Assembly (NCBI RefSeq): GCF_030272615.1
Contig: NC_081406.1
Span: 468,379,400 to 468,443,399, forward strand
Reading direction: 5' to 3'
DNA from: Cryptomeria japonica
Taxonomy: Eukaryota; Streptophyta; Pinopsida; Cupressales; Cupressaceae
Length of the DNA stretch: 64,000 bases
Shown: piece by piece, positions 23,396-38,421 of the stretch
How the letters are laid out: every line of letters starts with the position of its first letter
Position numbering within the stretch: the stretch's first letter is position 1
Translations under genes and position numbers: made by a program
The notes under the pieces: model-generated
Told to the model about the DNA's origin: nothing
What the model saw: the letters and a program-made list of their open reading frames with translations, nothing else
Database searches by the model: none

Positions 23396-26300
23396 GCAAA
23401 CACTGGGATCTCTAGTGTCGCGTGTGCCCTCTATTGGTGTGAGGTGTAGTGACCTTATGTGTTTGCTTGTCCTCCTTTTGCATGTGAGTGATTGAGCAGA
23501 CCTTAACTTGTGTGTAACGTGTGTGTTCACACCTTGTTCTCACCTTCTTGATGTTGGTGTTTGAGTGTTTTTATGTGCATTGTTTGCTTATTGATGTCTA
23601 GGTCTACGATTACTCTTATTCTGAAAGAGAGTCGTATGTATCTTCCTTTTTGAGTGTTGTACTCTATAGACTAATCCATTTGGGTCGGTCATTGCTTGTC
23701 TTTAATCTGAAAGTGCGAATTGTGTTTGTTTAAGATTATGATCTAGCTTAGTGTTGTCCACTTGAAGGACTAGTATGGCAAATATTGAACGCTTATTTTG
23801 TAGAAAATTAAATGATTATCACCATTCCTCTCTCTCTTTCTGGAAATTAAAATGATTAGGATATGTGTAATTATCTCTGATTTGGGTTTTCTTGTTTGTG
23901 AGAAAAAGGTTGTGACTTCTTGAACCCTTGTGTGAACCCTATGATGCTTATGTGTTTAGATAATAAAAGGGCTTTGGGTTTAAAAATTTATTTTGGTTGT
24001 TGGGAGAAAACTGTATGTGTACGTTTAAAGAATTCTCCATGTGTATTTTGTAGGAGTAACATAATTAAATTTTATTTTAAGTGAGGTGTACTAATATGCG
24101 AATAGTTGAATTATGTGAAACTGCTTGGTTTGTAGAAGAAGTATTAAAAGGAGCATGTTATTGTAGCTTCGAGAGAGTATTAATGTGTTCCCCGAAAGAT
24201 TGTTTTATGTGTTTCATTAAACCAGTTTGATTGATGATTTATTTTAGCAAATGCTCCATTGAACTCGCTTTTGGGTATATTTAATTACCTTAATGTGTTT
24301 AGAAAGTGCGAATGAAAAGCTTGTTTGATGTGTATGCATTAATATGTTTTATTTGGGTGATAGCTCCTTGCTTACCTTTGATCGTAATGTGATTTCTATA
24401 ATAGGTTGCAAATTATGGCTTGTGTCTGTATTGTATTATTACAAGTGAGTGTTTTCAAGAGGTCTGGTATTATCGAAAGGATTGCCTGTTTTGATCTCTG
24501 TTGGTTGGAAAACTAGAACCTCCTGTTGCAACCATAATTATTGGAAATGTTTTGTTAGGCTGATTGTCATCCTTCTAAATGGTAGTGAAATGAAAACCGT
24601 GCAATTGAAATGATAGGCTTATAGTGAGAAATTTGATATCATAGTGTGATTTTGTTGATCTAGTGTCTTTGTAGGAAATAGTTTGGTTATCAAACTCTCT
24701 TTCCCTTCTCTTTGCCTAATCATAATATTTTTAGAAATGGTATTAAGGAATGCATTGATTTAAATAGAATGTTTATAAAACATGTGAAATTGTACTATTG
24801 CATTTTGGCTTCATAGTGATAGATGAAAGTCCTCTTTGAGAAAAGAGTTTGCATAGCTAAGTAATTTAGTTGCGAATGCTTAGTGAAATTTGATAAAGAT
24901 ATAGGAATGATGTTATTTCCTTATGTAACTGTGAATTGTTAATAATTTCAGTACTTGTATCTAGAGTAAACTTGATTCAGTTATTCATATCGAAAGCATA
25001 ACTAAAATCTTCCTTGAATAGATGTTAGCGTACTGAAAAGTACTCCCCGTAAATGTGCCTAAACCAGTACTGGTGTTTTTGTGTGTATTGTAAGAAACCA
25101 GTGCTTATTATATGTGCCCATGGATTGGTGAAGTAATCAACCATGGAGGATATGTTGCTTATGAGTATGGGAAACCATACTATTTATGTGATGTTGCTTA
25201 TTTGTTTCCCTACTGAGTACCAAACCTCGGGTTGTGGGTAACTCAGTATGTTAAGGGGTAGTATTCGAAGTAACTATTCCTTGAATAGTATGGATTGGCG
25301 TATGAGTAATGTCGGCGCGAAGTGACTTTAGCTTCTCTACTTCGAGGAATGATATAGTTGTACTATTAAACTGTATCAAAGGTGTACTCAATACTTTCCC
25401 TTTTGATGAATCTATTTATAGGTTTATATGTGACAGCCTATTCCTCTCCTTTATCTGAGCTTATGGATGGTGATTCGTGTGTATAGTGATGGTGTGATTT
25501 GGAGGATCCTTTACCTTGTCTTCATGAAAGGTAGGTTTATTCACATGTGCTGCCACTAAGTATGTGTTGGTGGGCATGTGGGTGGACCCTAGTCATGTAT
25601 ACCTCTGACTTACGGTGAGTATCCTTCTAGATACATCACTATGCGGGATGTGACCTGCGCGTGCTTTTTTCGTGAGGTACATTACCATGCGGGATATGCC
25701 CATTGTGTGTTTTCTCCACTTGGAGTATTGCCATGCCACATGACGACGTGATGCGGGGTGATGTCGAGGTGCACACTGCCATGCCATGTGGGTAGTGTGA
25801 CTATGTCGCACCACATGATGAGCTACTGCAATAGCTAGTCAGTTGTTCCTTCCTTCCTCATTGGTGGCTAGATGTTAGTCACATAGTGATGTTATGTGCA
25901 GTTGTGATATTCTTATTATTTCTTTGGGGGTCAGCAATTTATTTTACTTTGACTTTGAAGGTTTAGCCACGATCTTGTGATCTTTTGCACTTTTGAATTG
26001 GTGTTGCAATTCCGGATTATTTTCTTACCTTACTATTGGAATTGATGATTTATTATCTTTATTCATCTGTACTTTGGTGGCTAAACTGGTTTATCCTTAT
26101 TGTTTTCGTATGCTGGTCTTGTGTTGAAATGTGAAATTCCTCTCCAAAGACGTATGACACGAATTTGGTAGAGTGTGTGCGAGGAAGTAGATGTAGGGAA
26201 CCTTGAGGATGGGGGTATGTGAGGCTGGGTTGCAGCTAGTATCCACTACCTACCTATGTGTGGTGACTATCTCTTGGAGGCTAACCACCTTGCTCAACAA

Positions 26301-27057
26301 GAGATGTTCATGAAGGTCTTGTATGGAAGGTAGCACCGCTATGGTGTGCCTAGCACCATCGAGCCTTTGAGTGAGATATTGGATATTTATAATCATATTG
26401 TTGTTCTGAGATCAGGCATAGAGATGCTGATCGTGCATGTTATCTTTGACCGAGCATTAGACATGCTCACATGTGGCCTTTTGTGTTATGCATTCCAGTT
26501 ATGTGGATGGTTATTATGTGTATCATGGAGTAAATTGTGTTAGCTTGTCACTATGTTATGGGACATAGTCATTGGAAAGGTTTTCTTATGCCTGGCAAGT
26601 GTAAACAATTGAGTTATTTTGTTGCTCTTATTTATTGAAAGTTAATTTGGCTATAGAAATTGATATTTTAAGCTAGTTCTATGTTATAAAATTTTATGAT
26701 AAAGATGTATTGGTAAAAGAATTGATCATGATGGCATGTTTTCTTGTCATTTTTGATAGATGATTATGGTAAGTGTTGTTTACCTCTTTGTAATGCTTTA
26801 ATTTGGTGTAATGAAAGGGAGAAAATTCTTGTTTCTTTGCTATGATTGTGGACAATTTCTAGAATGTTATAAGAAATGTATGGATTTAGATGTATCTTGC
26901 CAATGGATAATGGCGTTTGTAAAGGATTTTGCAATAATATTTCATTTATTTATGGAAAGATTTCTATTTGCAATTTGATCTTTTTTGAATGAGTTTCAGG
27001 GCTGATGCATATGACATGTTCTCCATCTAGCCTTACGACTTCCAGGACTAAGTCGGA

Positions 27058-27073
27058 ACCTAGGAGGGAAGAA
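27058..27073 (+). promoter_or_regulatory. Polypurine tract of the LARD-like element
   Basis: The purine-rich AGGAGGGAAGAA directly precedes the 3' LTR start TGTAGTACCCC, as expected for plus-strand priming. Confidence 0.65.
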
Positions 27074-30000
27074 TGTAGTACCCCTGCCCTAATCAATTTC
27101 AAATCTTAGTTAATCTTGGTTAGTTTATCTTAATATAATGTTATAGTTAGATGTTTATTTAATGCGTAGCTGTTGATGTGGTTTTCACACTAGTTGTATG
27201 CAAGTTGTTCAGTGTTCTTTTTTCGTGGTATTAATATCGGGCTAACGCTTTCATTAAGTTTATATATGTATGCATGTATGACTCTTGGTTGCAGGAGATT
27301 TCAGGTACAACGCCGCATGAGTGCGAGGTTCGTCTTCACCTGGATTTACAGGTTTGAGTGTACCTCTTTAATCCTTAGAGTTGGATTAGGTGGTCGTAGG
27401 ACCCTAGTTGACCATATTCGTGCTCAAGTCAGCATAGTCAGTCATCGTCGGTTTTCCCTTTTTGGTTGGGTTTGCAAGTCGTCTGTCTGATCGACTTTCT
27501 TGGTTTGCGTGCTTGGTGTGTATGGTTAAATTCATTATTAGTCCTTAGTGTTTAATTTGATTAAATATCTGTTTGTGCATTAAAGATTAATGGACTAAAT
27601 TAATCGGGATTTCGTTGTGCGATTATCGTTGATATTGGTTTTCTCGTTTTAAATTGGGAGTAAGTTCAGTTAAATGGTTGATTTTGAATATTAAATGCAA
27701 TTTGTATATGCTGTTGAAAAAGAAAGATTTAAATTTAATTGCAATAGAATTAATTTATTCTTTTGGCATTTATGAAATAGAAAGGTTAAATTTCAGTTGA
27801 GTGAGAAAATCAATTTTGAATTGAAAAACAATTTAATTTGTTGATATAGTTGGAAAATAATCATTTTGTGAATTATTTTAAATAAAAATTTTAATTCCAA
27901 AAAAATAAAATTTTTGGTCAACTCTTCCTTATAACCTAAATTTTTGAAAATTTTTGGAGGATGGATATTGTTGTTGGAAAAAAAAATATATTTGGGGATG
28001 AAAATTTGGGGGTTTTGGAAGGAGGAGGAATTCTTGAGCTTGCAGGTTGGGCTCTTCAGTAAATCTCTTCCAGGATTGCGTATGAAGGTAGGATTCTAAA
28101 TTGTTTTCTTGTTGCCAAAAGAATTTACTGTTCTGGTTGAAAGAAATGAATTTGTTATTGAAAAATCAGTTTGATTGAGTAATAGAGTAGAATGGAAACA
28201 AGATCTTGAATTATCCCTCCTTGATTTCATTCTTTGTTTTCAAATCAATTTCTGGTTTGCTAAGAATGATTTAAAATAAATAAAATTGAGATTTAGTTGG
28301 GGGTTTGTCAGATTAGATGTTAAATTTGTGAAGATCAATCTTGCTTGACCAATATGCTGTTGGTTTTGGAGAAATTTTTCCCCTTTCCTGATCTGGGTAT
28401 TTTTTTAAAAAGATTGCAAATGGGTGATTAAAAATAAAAAAATTTATAATTTTTGTTAGTCTCTGGGAGACTGTTTTTTTTCCAGACTGTGTTTTACACA
28501 GTAAACAATTTTAAAAAAAAAAAAAAAAATTAAAAAAAAAATGAAAATAAATTTGTTTAAACCCCATCCACGTGGAGAGTTTTCCCCACCACGTGGAGGG
28601 GTGTTGCTTTCCCTTTGGGCAGCAGCGCTCCCATGGGGGTTGCATGCTCCCTTTGGGAACAACAGCGCTCCCATGGGGGCTGTGTGCTCCCATTGGGAAG
28701 CACTCCCAAGGGGGGGGCCCATGTGGAGTTCCACGTGGGTACCCTCCCCCATAATTATGTTTTGTTTTTGTATAAAAAAAAAAAGAAAGAAAAGTTTTTT
28801 TTTAATGTTTTTAAAAAAAAAAATATATATTATAGTTTAAGATTATTAAATTTAATTTTAAATTAAGTTTTTAATTATGTTTGATATTTTAATTAATTTT
28901 TTATTTATTATGATTAAATATTGGCATTAATTAATAATTCAAGTGTAATTTGTTATTAATTAATTGTATAAAGTTAGATATACAATAATTAATATTCAAA
29001 TCTTATCTTATTATTAATGCATTATTTTTTGTAATAAAATACTTAATTAGTTAATTCCGTTATTAATTATTAATTTGTTATATTTAATTAATCGTCGATT
29101 ATTAAATATATTCATTAATTAATAGTTAATTTTAGTAATTTTCTTTATATGCTCAAGGAAACAATTTGTTAATCTGGGAATGGATTTTCTTTATTTGTAT
29201 TCCCTAAATATGTATATTTCCTTGATCTGTATAGTGTAAATTGGTTCTGGAAAAGACAAATGTGTAGGATTTATTTTGAACCAGTACGTCAATGATGTTT
29301 TTATTGAAGATTAAATATCTTAATTAATTGGTTAATGGTTGTTTAAATTATATTCTTGTGAAATTGGTTAAAGAACTCGTTATGGCGTATTTTTGTATGT
29401 TCGATGCAATGAACCTTAGAGAGTTAGAAAACCAAGAACAACCTATACCTAGATGAGGTAGATAACTACAATATAATATAGACCTTGTGGAAAACTTGAT
29501 CGACATTTAATGTTTAGATTAGTTTGGAGAAAGATTGTATCTGCTGAATATTACCTATGCGAGTTTAATTTCTGTATTCGCTTTTGCTTATGTAATGGCA
29601 AGTCATGCTTTGTTTGATAGGACCCTATTGTATGGATTGATTTGGGGTACCTGTATCAGTCCTCGGTTCCGAGTTGACTGTTGTTTTGTGGTAGTGTCGT
29701 ATTTGGTCATATCCTCTATGTGGGAGTCGAATGATGATTCGTGGTTGACCTTAGTTTGTCAGGTCTCTAGTTAGAGTACCGTCAGTAAGTGTACCACTTT
29801 TGAGTCGTGTTTGACTAGATGGTTGTCCTCTCCTTCTTGAACTCCGTTCATCTAACCCTGTGTATTCCCTGGTTTTGAGTTCGTCTGAGTATAGTCTAGT
29901 GTCGTATGGGAAAGTGGCTTTCAATTGGGGGCCGCGCCCAAAGTGGTTGCTGGGTAACCCATCGAAAGTGAGTCTAATAAGTGATAACCTATCAGTAGAT

Positions 30001-31316
30001 TAGAATGTAATCTCTAAGTAAGATAAATGTGCCTCACATATGGGATGAGTGCTAACATAGACCCGACATGCTGTGAGAAGGCCTGAAATGGCAAACCATC
30101 ATCCTTGTCTTCACGAGAGGATGTGTGGGTCCACATGAGGCTTGGATGGGCCGGAGGCTCAGATTAGGTTGCCAGGGTAACCCAATGTATGGGGCCGGGA
30201 CCTATGAAGACCTGCCATGGTAACCATACCAGGTTGTGTGATGACACTTGTCCCTACGTTCGCTAGTGTGTTGTCGTTTTGTCCTGTTAGGAGTACCTTT
30301 GTGGGTCGTCCTATTGTCTTTGCCCTTGTGAGTACCTTGGTTTCATGTTAGACCTTGGGTGGTGATGACTCAGTTTTGTGGATGCTCTCATGGACCTTTG
30401 TTTTAGCTTTGATTTTGTTCAGCTGGATCCTTTCCTTTTCAGGGATCGTTTATGTATTAATTGACTGATGTGGTCGTTTGTATATTGTTTATGTTTCGCC
30501 TTGATGGCAAGATTGTAATGGTGTAACCTCTTGTATTCTTAACTTTATTAATTATCAAAGGGGTCTTGCAGTTGAGCAGACCCGGAGATGTAGCCTTTAG
30601 GGGTGAACTCCGAGATCATTATGGTGTTATGTGATGTTATTCTCTTATGTTTTCCCTTATTTAGCTTTATCATGTATGAATAGCTTACGTTAGAATGTAT
30701 AAGTGGATAAGATGGAATTAACTTTAAATGTTTTTATGCAGTTCTTTCTTGCATGCCTTTTTGATCGAATGCATAAGTGGTTTAGATGAGATGTATCGTA
30801 GATGTATGTATGTAATCGTCTTTTAAAATGCAATAAATTGGAATATGAAAGAATGTAACTTAGAGTAATGGAATATATTCAGTTGTTGTTAAGGAAATTA
30901 AGTATGCTTGGAAAGATCTCATATGTTTATGATGAAATTCTAGTGTGTTGGAATATTAGATGTATGGCTTGTATTTTTATGAAAAGCTTGAATGAAGATT
31001 ATGAATAGATCTTAATGGATGAACCTTTGCTTGGGATTTATATTTCCATCTTCTCAAAGAAATTATCCTCATTAAGAATTATCTCGTTATTTCGATAATT
31101 AGCTTATTGGATTAATTGTGCGAGTTAAGTGAATTGTGAAATTTAAGTAATCTCGTTGGGAAACTCTTTTGGTGTTAGTTGATGTCTTCCGCTATGTAAT
31201 CTAAATCTTTGATATCTTGTTGTATCTTAATGTGGTGTAACTTCCAAAAAAAAAAATTTGCACTCTATTCTTGTGTTTTGCCTTATCCCTTCGGGGTTTC
31301 CTGGTTGGGCATTACA
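27074..31316 (+). repeat. 3' LTR of the LARD-like element
   Basis: 4,243 bp and collinear with 19136-23375, including the GC-rich island (about 28560-28750). Differences are scattered substitutions and short indels in A/T runs. Confidence 0.88.
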
Positions 31317-31491
31317 AAGTACCAGGTACCTCATTAGCTTCTGACTCTATATAAATTGAATTTGTCATTGAACTGAGTGTACATGAATTCGATGGTATCT
31401 GGTACACCTTGAATGCATTGCAAATTTTATTTTGGTTTAGTATAATAGAAGGTAAAATCCTGAATGGATTACATTCTTTTGCTTTATGTGC

Positions 31492-31860
31492 AGTTACCAA
31501 GTAGAAAAACCAAGTTTAGATGACAGGTGTAGATTCATCTCGTAACTGGTTGATGTTGTTCTTACTATCCCTGATCAACAAGTAGTAATTACTCCTAAAA
31601 AGAATGTTTCTAATCCTGAACTTCCAAAGGTACTAAAAGCAGCAAGAGGACCAAGTGAAACTGAGCTACGTGCCAAGGTAGAAGAAGAGGAGCATGCTAT
31701 TTGACAACTCCGAATGTGTCTTCGGGATGTCTGCAGCAGGTTTTGTAGTGATGCATCAATCATTATTTGATTCATTTGTTGAGGATGTGTTTACCAAGTG
31801 AAAATTAATTTTGAGTGCTTATATGTATCAATCCTTGTCTTACGCATAATCAGATTCTTG
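31492..31860 (+). pseudogene. ATAD2-like pseudogene, linker after second AAA domain; bromodomain missing
   Basis: After the acceptor TTTATGTGCAG the frame reads YQVEKPSLDDRCRF and continues through PELPKVLKAARGPSETELRA. An in-frame TGA at 31702-31704 replaces an expected Arg codon, then QLRMCLRDVCSRF follows. In the family this leads straight into the bromodomain. Here only about 100 bp, with further stops, separates it from the post-bromodomain exon at 31857. The roughly 70 or more residues of the acetyl-lysine-binding fold are absent. Confidence 0.75.
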
Positions 31861-32110
31861 GCATGCTTTCCCAAATGGATCCTGCACTAGTTGCCTTTTG
31901 TGATAAAATTGCTGCTCAGGGTGGGCCAACTCGTTTGTCAGAGGATTCAACTACAAATTTTCCTTTGAATCCTGTTGCTCAACCAGTTCATATTACAAGA
32001 ACAAGTGAATGCTTACGCAACGTTCAGCCTGATATGAATGTATCTCAAAGTTACGAGGGCTTGAAGCGCTCAAAGCAGAATAGTGATCCTGATCAAGGTG
32101 GAATTATGCT
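31857..32110 (+). pseudogene. ATAD2-like pseudogene, post-bromodomain exon
   Basis: It starts after the acceptor CGCATAATCAG with ILGMLSQMDPALVAFCDK, then IAAQGGP and TRTSECLRNVQPDMNVS, ending near YEGLKRSKQNSDPDQGG. This matches the family's conserved segment just C-terminal to the bromodomain (GMLSQMDPAL, RNVQPE). The frame stays open through the exon. Confidence 0.8.
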
Positions 32111-32212
32111 TTGCACCATGCCACTTGTAATCCTTTTTTATTTTTGATATTTAGAATTAGAAGCACAATTGTATTGAAATTCTCAGAATGTTTTTTTTCT
32201 ACAGGTAAAGTT

Positions 32213-32614
32213 GTGGCTGGGGACTCGGATCCATTTGCTGAGGACAGATCACAACCCATGGAGATTGATACTCCTGGGCAGAATACTCTATAAACAAAAT
32301 GCCTTCATGGTAGTGTGACAAATGAGGCATTTAAAGGTGTGCAGCAATGTGACGCAAATAATCAAGAAGAAATAATGAATCAACAGGAACGCAAATCCTC
32401 TTCCAAAGTGCCAATAAGCAATCACCTGGCAGAACAGATTGAATCAATAGAAGATAATTTTGTGAAATGTACCGAAGGTTATGGAATCTCAGAACTTGAA
32501 AGACTTTATGCTCTAATTTGTCGAAGGGTGATATCCTTAGCAGATGCGAACAAACCTACAATTATTAAATTCTTGAAGGACTTCTCATCTGATGAAAGCA
32601 ATTTTCATAGATAG
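32213..32614 (+). pseudogene. ATAD2-like pseudogene, C-terminal exon
   Basis: It begins after TTTTTTCTACAG and reads VAGDSDPFAEDRSQPMEID. A TAA at 32291-32293 breaks the frame, then the sequence continues to the C-terminal helix GYGISELERLYALICRRV and a natural-looking TAG at 32612-32614. The family tail (I-x-E-L-E-R-L-Y-T-R-I) is well preserved, so the gene lost function late compared with its overall age. Confidence 0.75.
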
Positions 32615-32650
32615 TTTTGTAACCGAATATCCTATGAAGTGTTTTTGGGG

Positions 32651-32779
32651 CTCTAATTTGTCGAGGGGTGATACCATTGAAAGATGTGGACAAAACTATG
32701 ATTTTTAAATTTTTGAAGGACTTCTCATCCAATGAAAGAAATTTTTAAAGAGAGTTTTGTAACGGAATGTCCTATGAAC
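32651..32779 (+). repeat. Tandem duplicate of the last pseudogene exon
   Basis: GCTCTAATTTGTCGAGGGGT through CCTATGAACT repeats 32512-32643 with many substitutions. It includes the GAAGGACTTCTCATC core and the same GTTTTGTAAC(C/G)GAAT 3' flank. It is a local partial duplication of the terminal exon and adjoining 3' sequence. Confidence 0.85.
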
Positions 32780-34059
32780 TGCTATGTTACCAGAAACGCG
32801 ACGGGAGAACTTCATTTCGCGTTTTCGCCGTCGCGAACGGTGGTTTCCAAACTGCTGTCTCACAGTCAGAGAAATTTAAAGGAGTGAATTTTGCAGTGAA
32901 GACCTTAATCTTACTACAGGGGAAATAAGAGAAGATATCATTAATACTGTGATATATGCACAGGAAATCTTGGTAATACATAGGTTTCAGTGAGAATATG
33001 CTCACTTTGTAAACAGATTTCTTCATGATATTGTTCTCTTTCAGGTTGAATAAATTGATTTTTTGTTATTGTCTCCATGGATGAGTGTGCATTGCTTTCA
33101 AATTGATATGTCAAGGACATTGATATTGGTCTTCTTAGTCTTTCTGAGTTGCATTTTCCATTTACTGTCTTCATTCAAGGAATGGATTAATCTGGTCTAA
33201 ATGGAATATGGAGTAATGTATGTTCATCTTTGGATTTCTTGGAAGAATTGCAGAAAGTGTCTATTGGTGGGAGTGTTTCTATAATGTAATAATACAAAGG
33301 CGCCCCTTGGATGTGAATTTGTAGTATCATGATGAGTCTCTGCATGGTTTGGTATTTGACTTTGTTGCCCGGATGAAGCACTGATCTGAGTAGTTATTTG
33401 TTCAAAGGTCTAAGCATTCATTGGAATTCAAAGATGAATCATTTGAACACTTTATTTTCAGTTATGTTCTTTGCTTTGTTAGCTTAGGATTCTTCATGTT
33501 CTTTGAATTAAGAAGTGAGATAGTCAAGAACACTGTCAGTTTAAGAAAATCTTGCATATTATTTTATATCTGCTTGTTGTTGCTGAATAATATATCATTT
33601 TTGATAAGGGATACCTTTAGGTCTAGCAGAGCCTAAAGAGAAAAAGGTGTCAACCTTTGGGTTGAGTTTTGTTCGTTGGCCAAACTAACATTTAGAATCA
33701 AGAATAAGTAATCGCAAAGCTTTAGGTTTTAATGGCTGCAATTTTGGAAAAAAATGTCAGCACACTCAACTTGTGACTACACAAGACTAATGGTTGTTAA
33801 AGCAACTAGGCATTCTACTACTATTGGAATTAGTATGACCAAAAATGTTCCAAACAAATTACAATGTAATATTGAAAGAATTTTATTAAGATGAGAGTAA
33901 TAATATTAAAAATCACAGCTGTGAAAAATTTAAGATCTTTTTGAAATGCTGCATGTTTGATGTTTGTGGTTTGTGATTTGAACTGCTCGATTAAAAAATC
34001 TCTGTTTAATACCTTTAGTACATCTTTAATTAGTGAACATTGACCAGCCAAAAAAAATA
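32780..34059. other. Unassigned region downstream of the pseudogene
   Basis: AT-rich apart from a CpG-dense patch with an 8-bp perfect inverted repeat (CGCGACGG at 32797, CCGTCGCG at 32828). No gene is recognised. Confidence 0.4.
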
Positions 34060-36628
<2,569 letters not shown>

Positions 36629-37793
36629 CTATGAATACTAAGAGGTGGGGGGGGGGAGGTGAATTACTATGCCCAAACTTTTAACAAAACTCTTAAGCAA
36701 TTTTACTGTAGACTAGTATATTAGTTTAAACAATAAGCTAATTAAAACACAAACAAGCCAAATAGCAAATAGAGAATTCACCCACATAAGCACAATCACC
36801 ATAACACAAGATATTTTGACATGGAAACCCAAATGGGAAAAACCATGGTGAGTAAAAATCACAAGTCAACTATCTGCAGAATAGTAACCAGACCGATTAA
36901 GGTTAGATTGGTTAAGGTCAGACCGGTTAAGGCCTTACAATTTTCTTCATCAGAATAGATCTTGTTAGGAATCCAAATCTCTGTTAGGAGATAAGTCCTA
37001 TTAAAGACTACCTTGTTAAAGGATTTCAGATTCACAACTATGAACCACCTTGTTAGAGGATTTACAAAAGGCTTGATTGGGCTTACCCGGTTAAGGATTT
37101 CAGACTTGTCGAAGAGATTAGTAATCAATAAGTGAATGATATAGACAATAGCATAGAATGCTTGATTAGATCCTTGACAACTCTTTATTAATGCATTGCA
37201 ACATTACTTCAGTCTTCTATCCTTTTCATGTTCAATCTTTATCGCACGATGCTTCTATAACAACTCCACTTCTTCAACATACATACACACATAAATTCAT
37301 TCCTATAAAAACCCTAGACATGATGTCCTTAAATAGGAAGCCGATTTCATGTCGGTCCAATGAGATTGGATTACAATTTCCTAGGTTCAAAGCATCTAGA
37401 CACATTTGGTAACATGACACAGAAGCACTGCCAAAGTGTCAGTGGATGATAACTCATCACACTCTACCACTTTACTTGTTAAGCACAATATACCGATAAA
37501 CAAAGACTGGTAAACTGGAACATAGTGTTCCGATAAAAAATATTGACTGTCGCTAGGGGTCCTTGTTCCGCTTGAGGTCTTCATACCACTTGAGGTCTTC
37601 AGTCATGCTTTGACCGGAAAGCATTTTCTGCAAAACATCGATAGTCTTCTACAAACAAAGACTATTCATTCGATGGGATATAATACCGGTGTGAACAATA
37701 CAACACATATTACTGGTGGAGATTAACTCATACATGGAATAAGTGTGTGTCCATCAATGACAATCACAACAAAACATCATCAAAATACCAACA
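36629..37793 (-). mobile_element. Solo LTR of the copia family, inserted in gypsy pol
   Basis: 1,165 bp, related to the LTRs at 50686-51862 and 57245-58409. On the + strand it shows ATGAATACTAAGAGG, a G-run, then GTGAATTA at the left; TTTTGACATGGAAACCC in the middle; and AATACCAACA at the right. It is flanked by AATTT (36624-36628 and 37794-37798). The first two bases are CT instead of TG. The gypsy pol reading resumes on the other side, which supports an insertion. No internal domain is present. Confidence 0.8.
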
Positions 37794-38421
37794 AATTTAT
37801 GTCATTTTTATTTTCAATCAAGATTGCTAAGTAATATTTTCATTGTGGAAGTGCTAGGGGAAGATTGGATTCCTCATGTAATAAGGCCTCTAAGAATTTT
37901 TCATCACTAAACAAATCTTTATTTTCATCTTTTCTATGTTTGATAGCACATTGGTTTCTCTAGGGGATTTTAAAAAAAAAAAGTATGACTAAGGAACTCT
38001 TCCTCTTCCCCAAAATAGATAGTGGTATCAAGATTGATTTCAAATTATTTTATATGATATCTCATTTTAATACCATTGCAGAGTTCCAAGAATTTGACAA
38101 TTATCTCATTATCTTGAAATGTTTTTAAAGGCATGAGGTTTTGCTAGTCTCAATTAATAAATGACACATATATAAGTTTTGTGGAAGAGATTGGTGATAT
38201 ATAAAAAATTGGAAGAGGCAAGATGGTCCATCCCATGGTATTTTCAATATTGTCAAAGGTTTCCTTTGTATTCATAGAAGTTACATGGTGTACACTATTT
38301 TTCTAATTAAGTAGCATGTATCCTAATCAATGACGGTGAACATTGTATTGTACTTGAATCAATTCAAGAATATCTTACTCATGTTAGCCTAATTTTTACA
38401 ATTCATGTTTTCACATATATG
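37794..38421 (-). pseudogene. Gypsy pol remnant, upstream part (protease/pre-RT)
   Basis: The minus-strand reading (FLSDEKFLEALLHEESNLPL and on to ENKNDINL) leads up to the solo LTR at 37793 and continues beyond 36629 as GIKNNLYICILKSS, like the inter-protease/RT spacer of Tat-type elements. Weaker protease-like sequence lies at about 38230-38400. Low conservation, many stops. Confidence 0.45.

Larger units (their letters stand above)
23376..27073 (+). other. Non-coding internal domain of the LARD-like element
   Basis: 3.7 kb between the LTRs with no long open frame and no retroviral motif. A notable sub-block at about 25600-25830 repeats ACAT(T/C)AC(C/T)ATGCGGGAT (about 25632 and 25677), followed by CATG/CACATG-rich, partly self-complementary sequence. 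By analogy to other non-autonomous elements such a block could carry RNA dimerisation or packaging signals, but that is inference. Confidence 0.6.
19136..31316 (+). mobile_element. Complete LARD-like non-coding LTR retrotransposon (12.2 kb) in a pseudogene intron
   Basis: Two LTRs of 4,240 and 4,243 bp flank a 3,698-bp internal region. The ends are TGTAGTACCCC...GCATTACA. The flanking 5-mers are GAGTA (19131-19135) and AAGTA (31317-31321), a 5-bp TSD with one mismatch. PBS and PPT are present, but no gag, protease, RT or integrase motif is visible. Long LTRs with a conserved-size non-coding interior are the definition of large retrotransposon derivatives (LARDs). Strand is set by PBS left and PPT right. 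It sits in the intron between the FGRRY exon and the YQVEKPSLDD exon, in the same orientation as the gene. The two LTRs differ by roughly 2% in the stretches I compared by eye, so the insertion is moderately recent. Confidence 0.88.

Noticed and set aside
32797-32835. 8-bp CpG-rich inverted repeat as a terminator or regulatory hairpin
   Set aside because: Too short to support a function, and there is no gene whose end it would mark.
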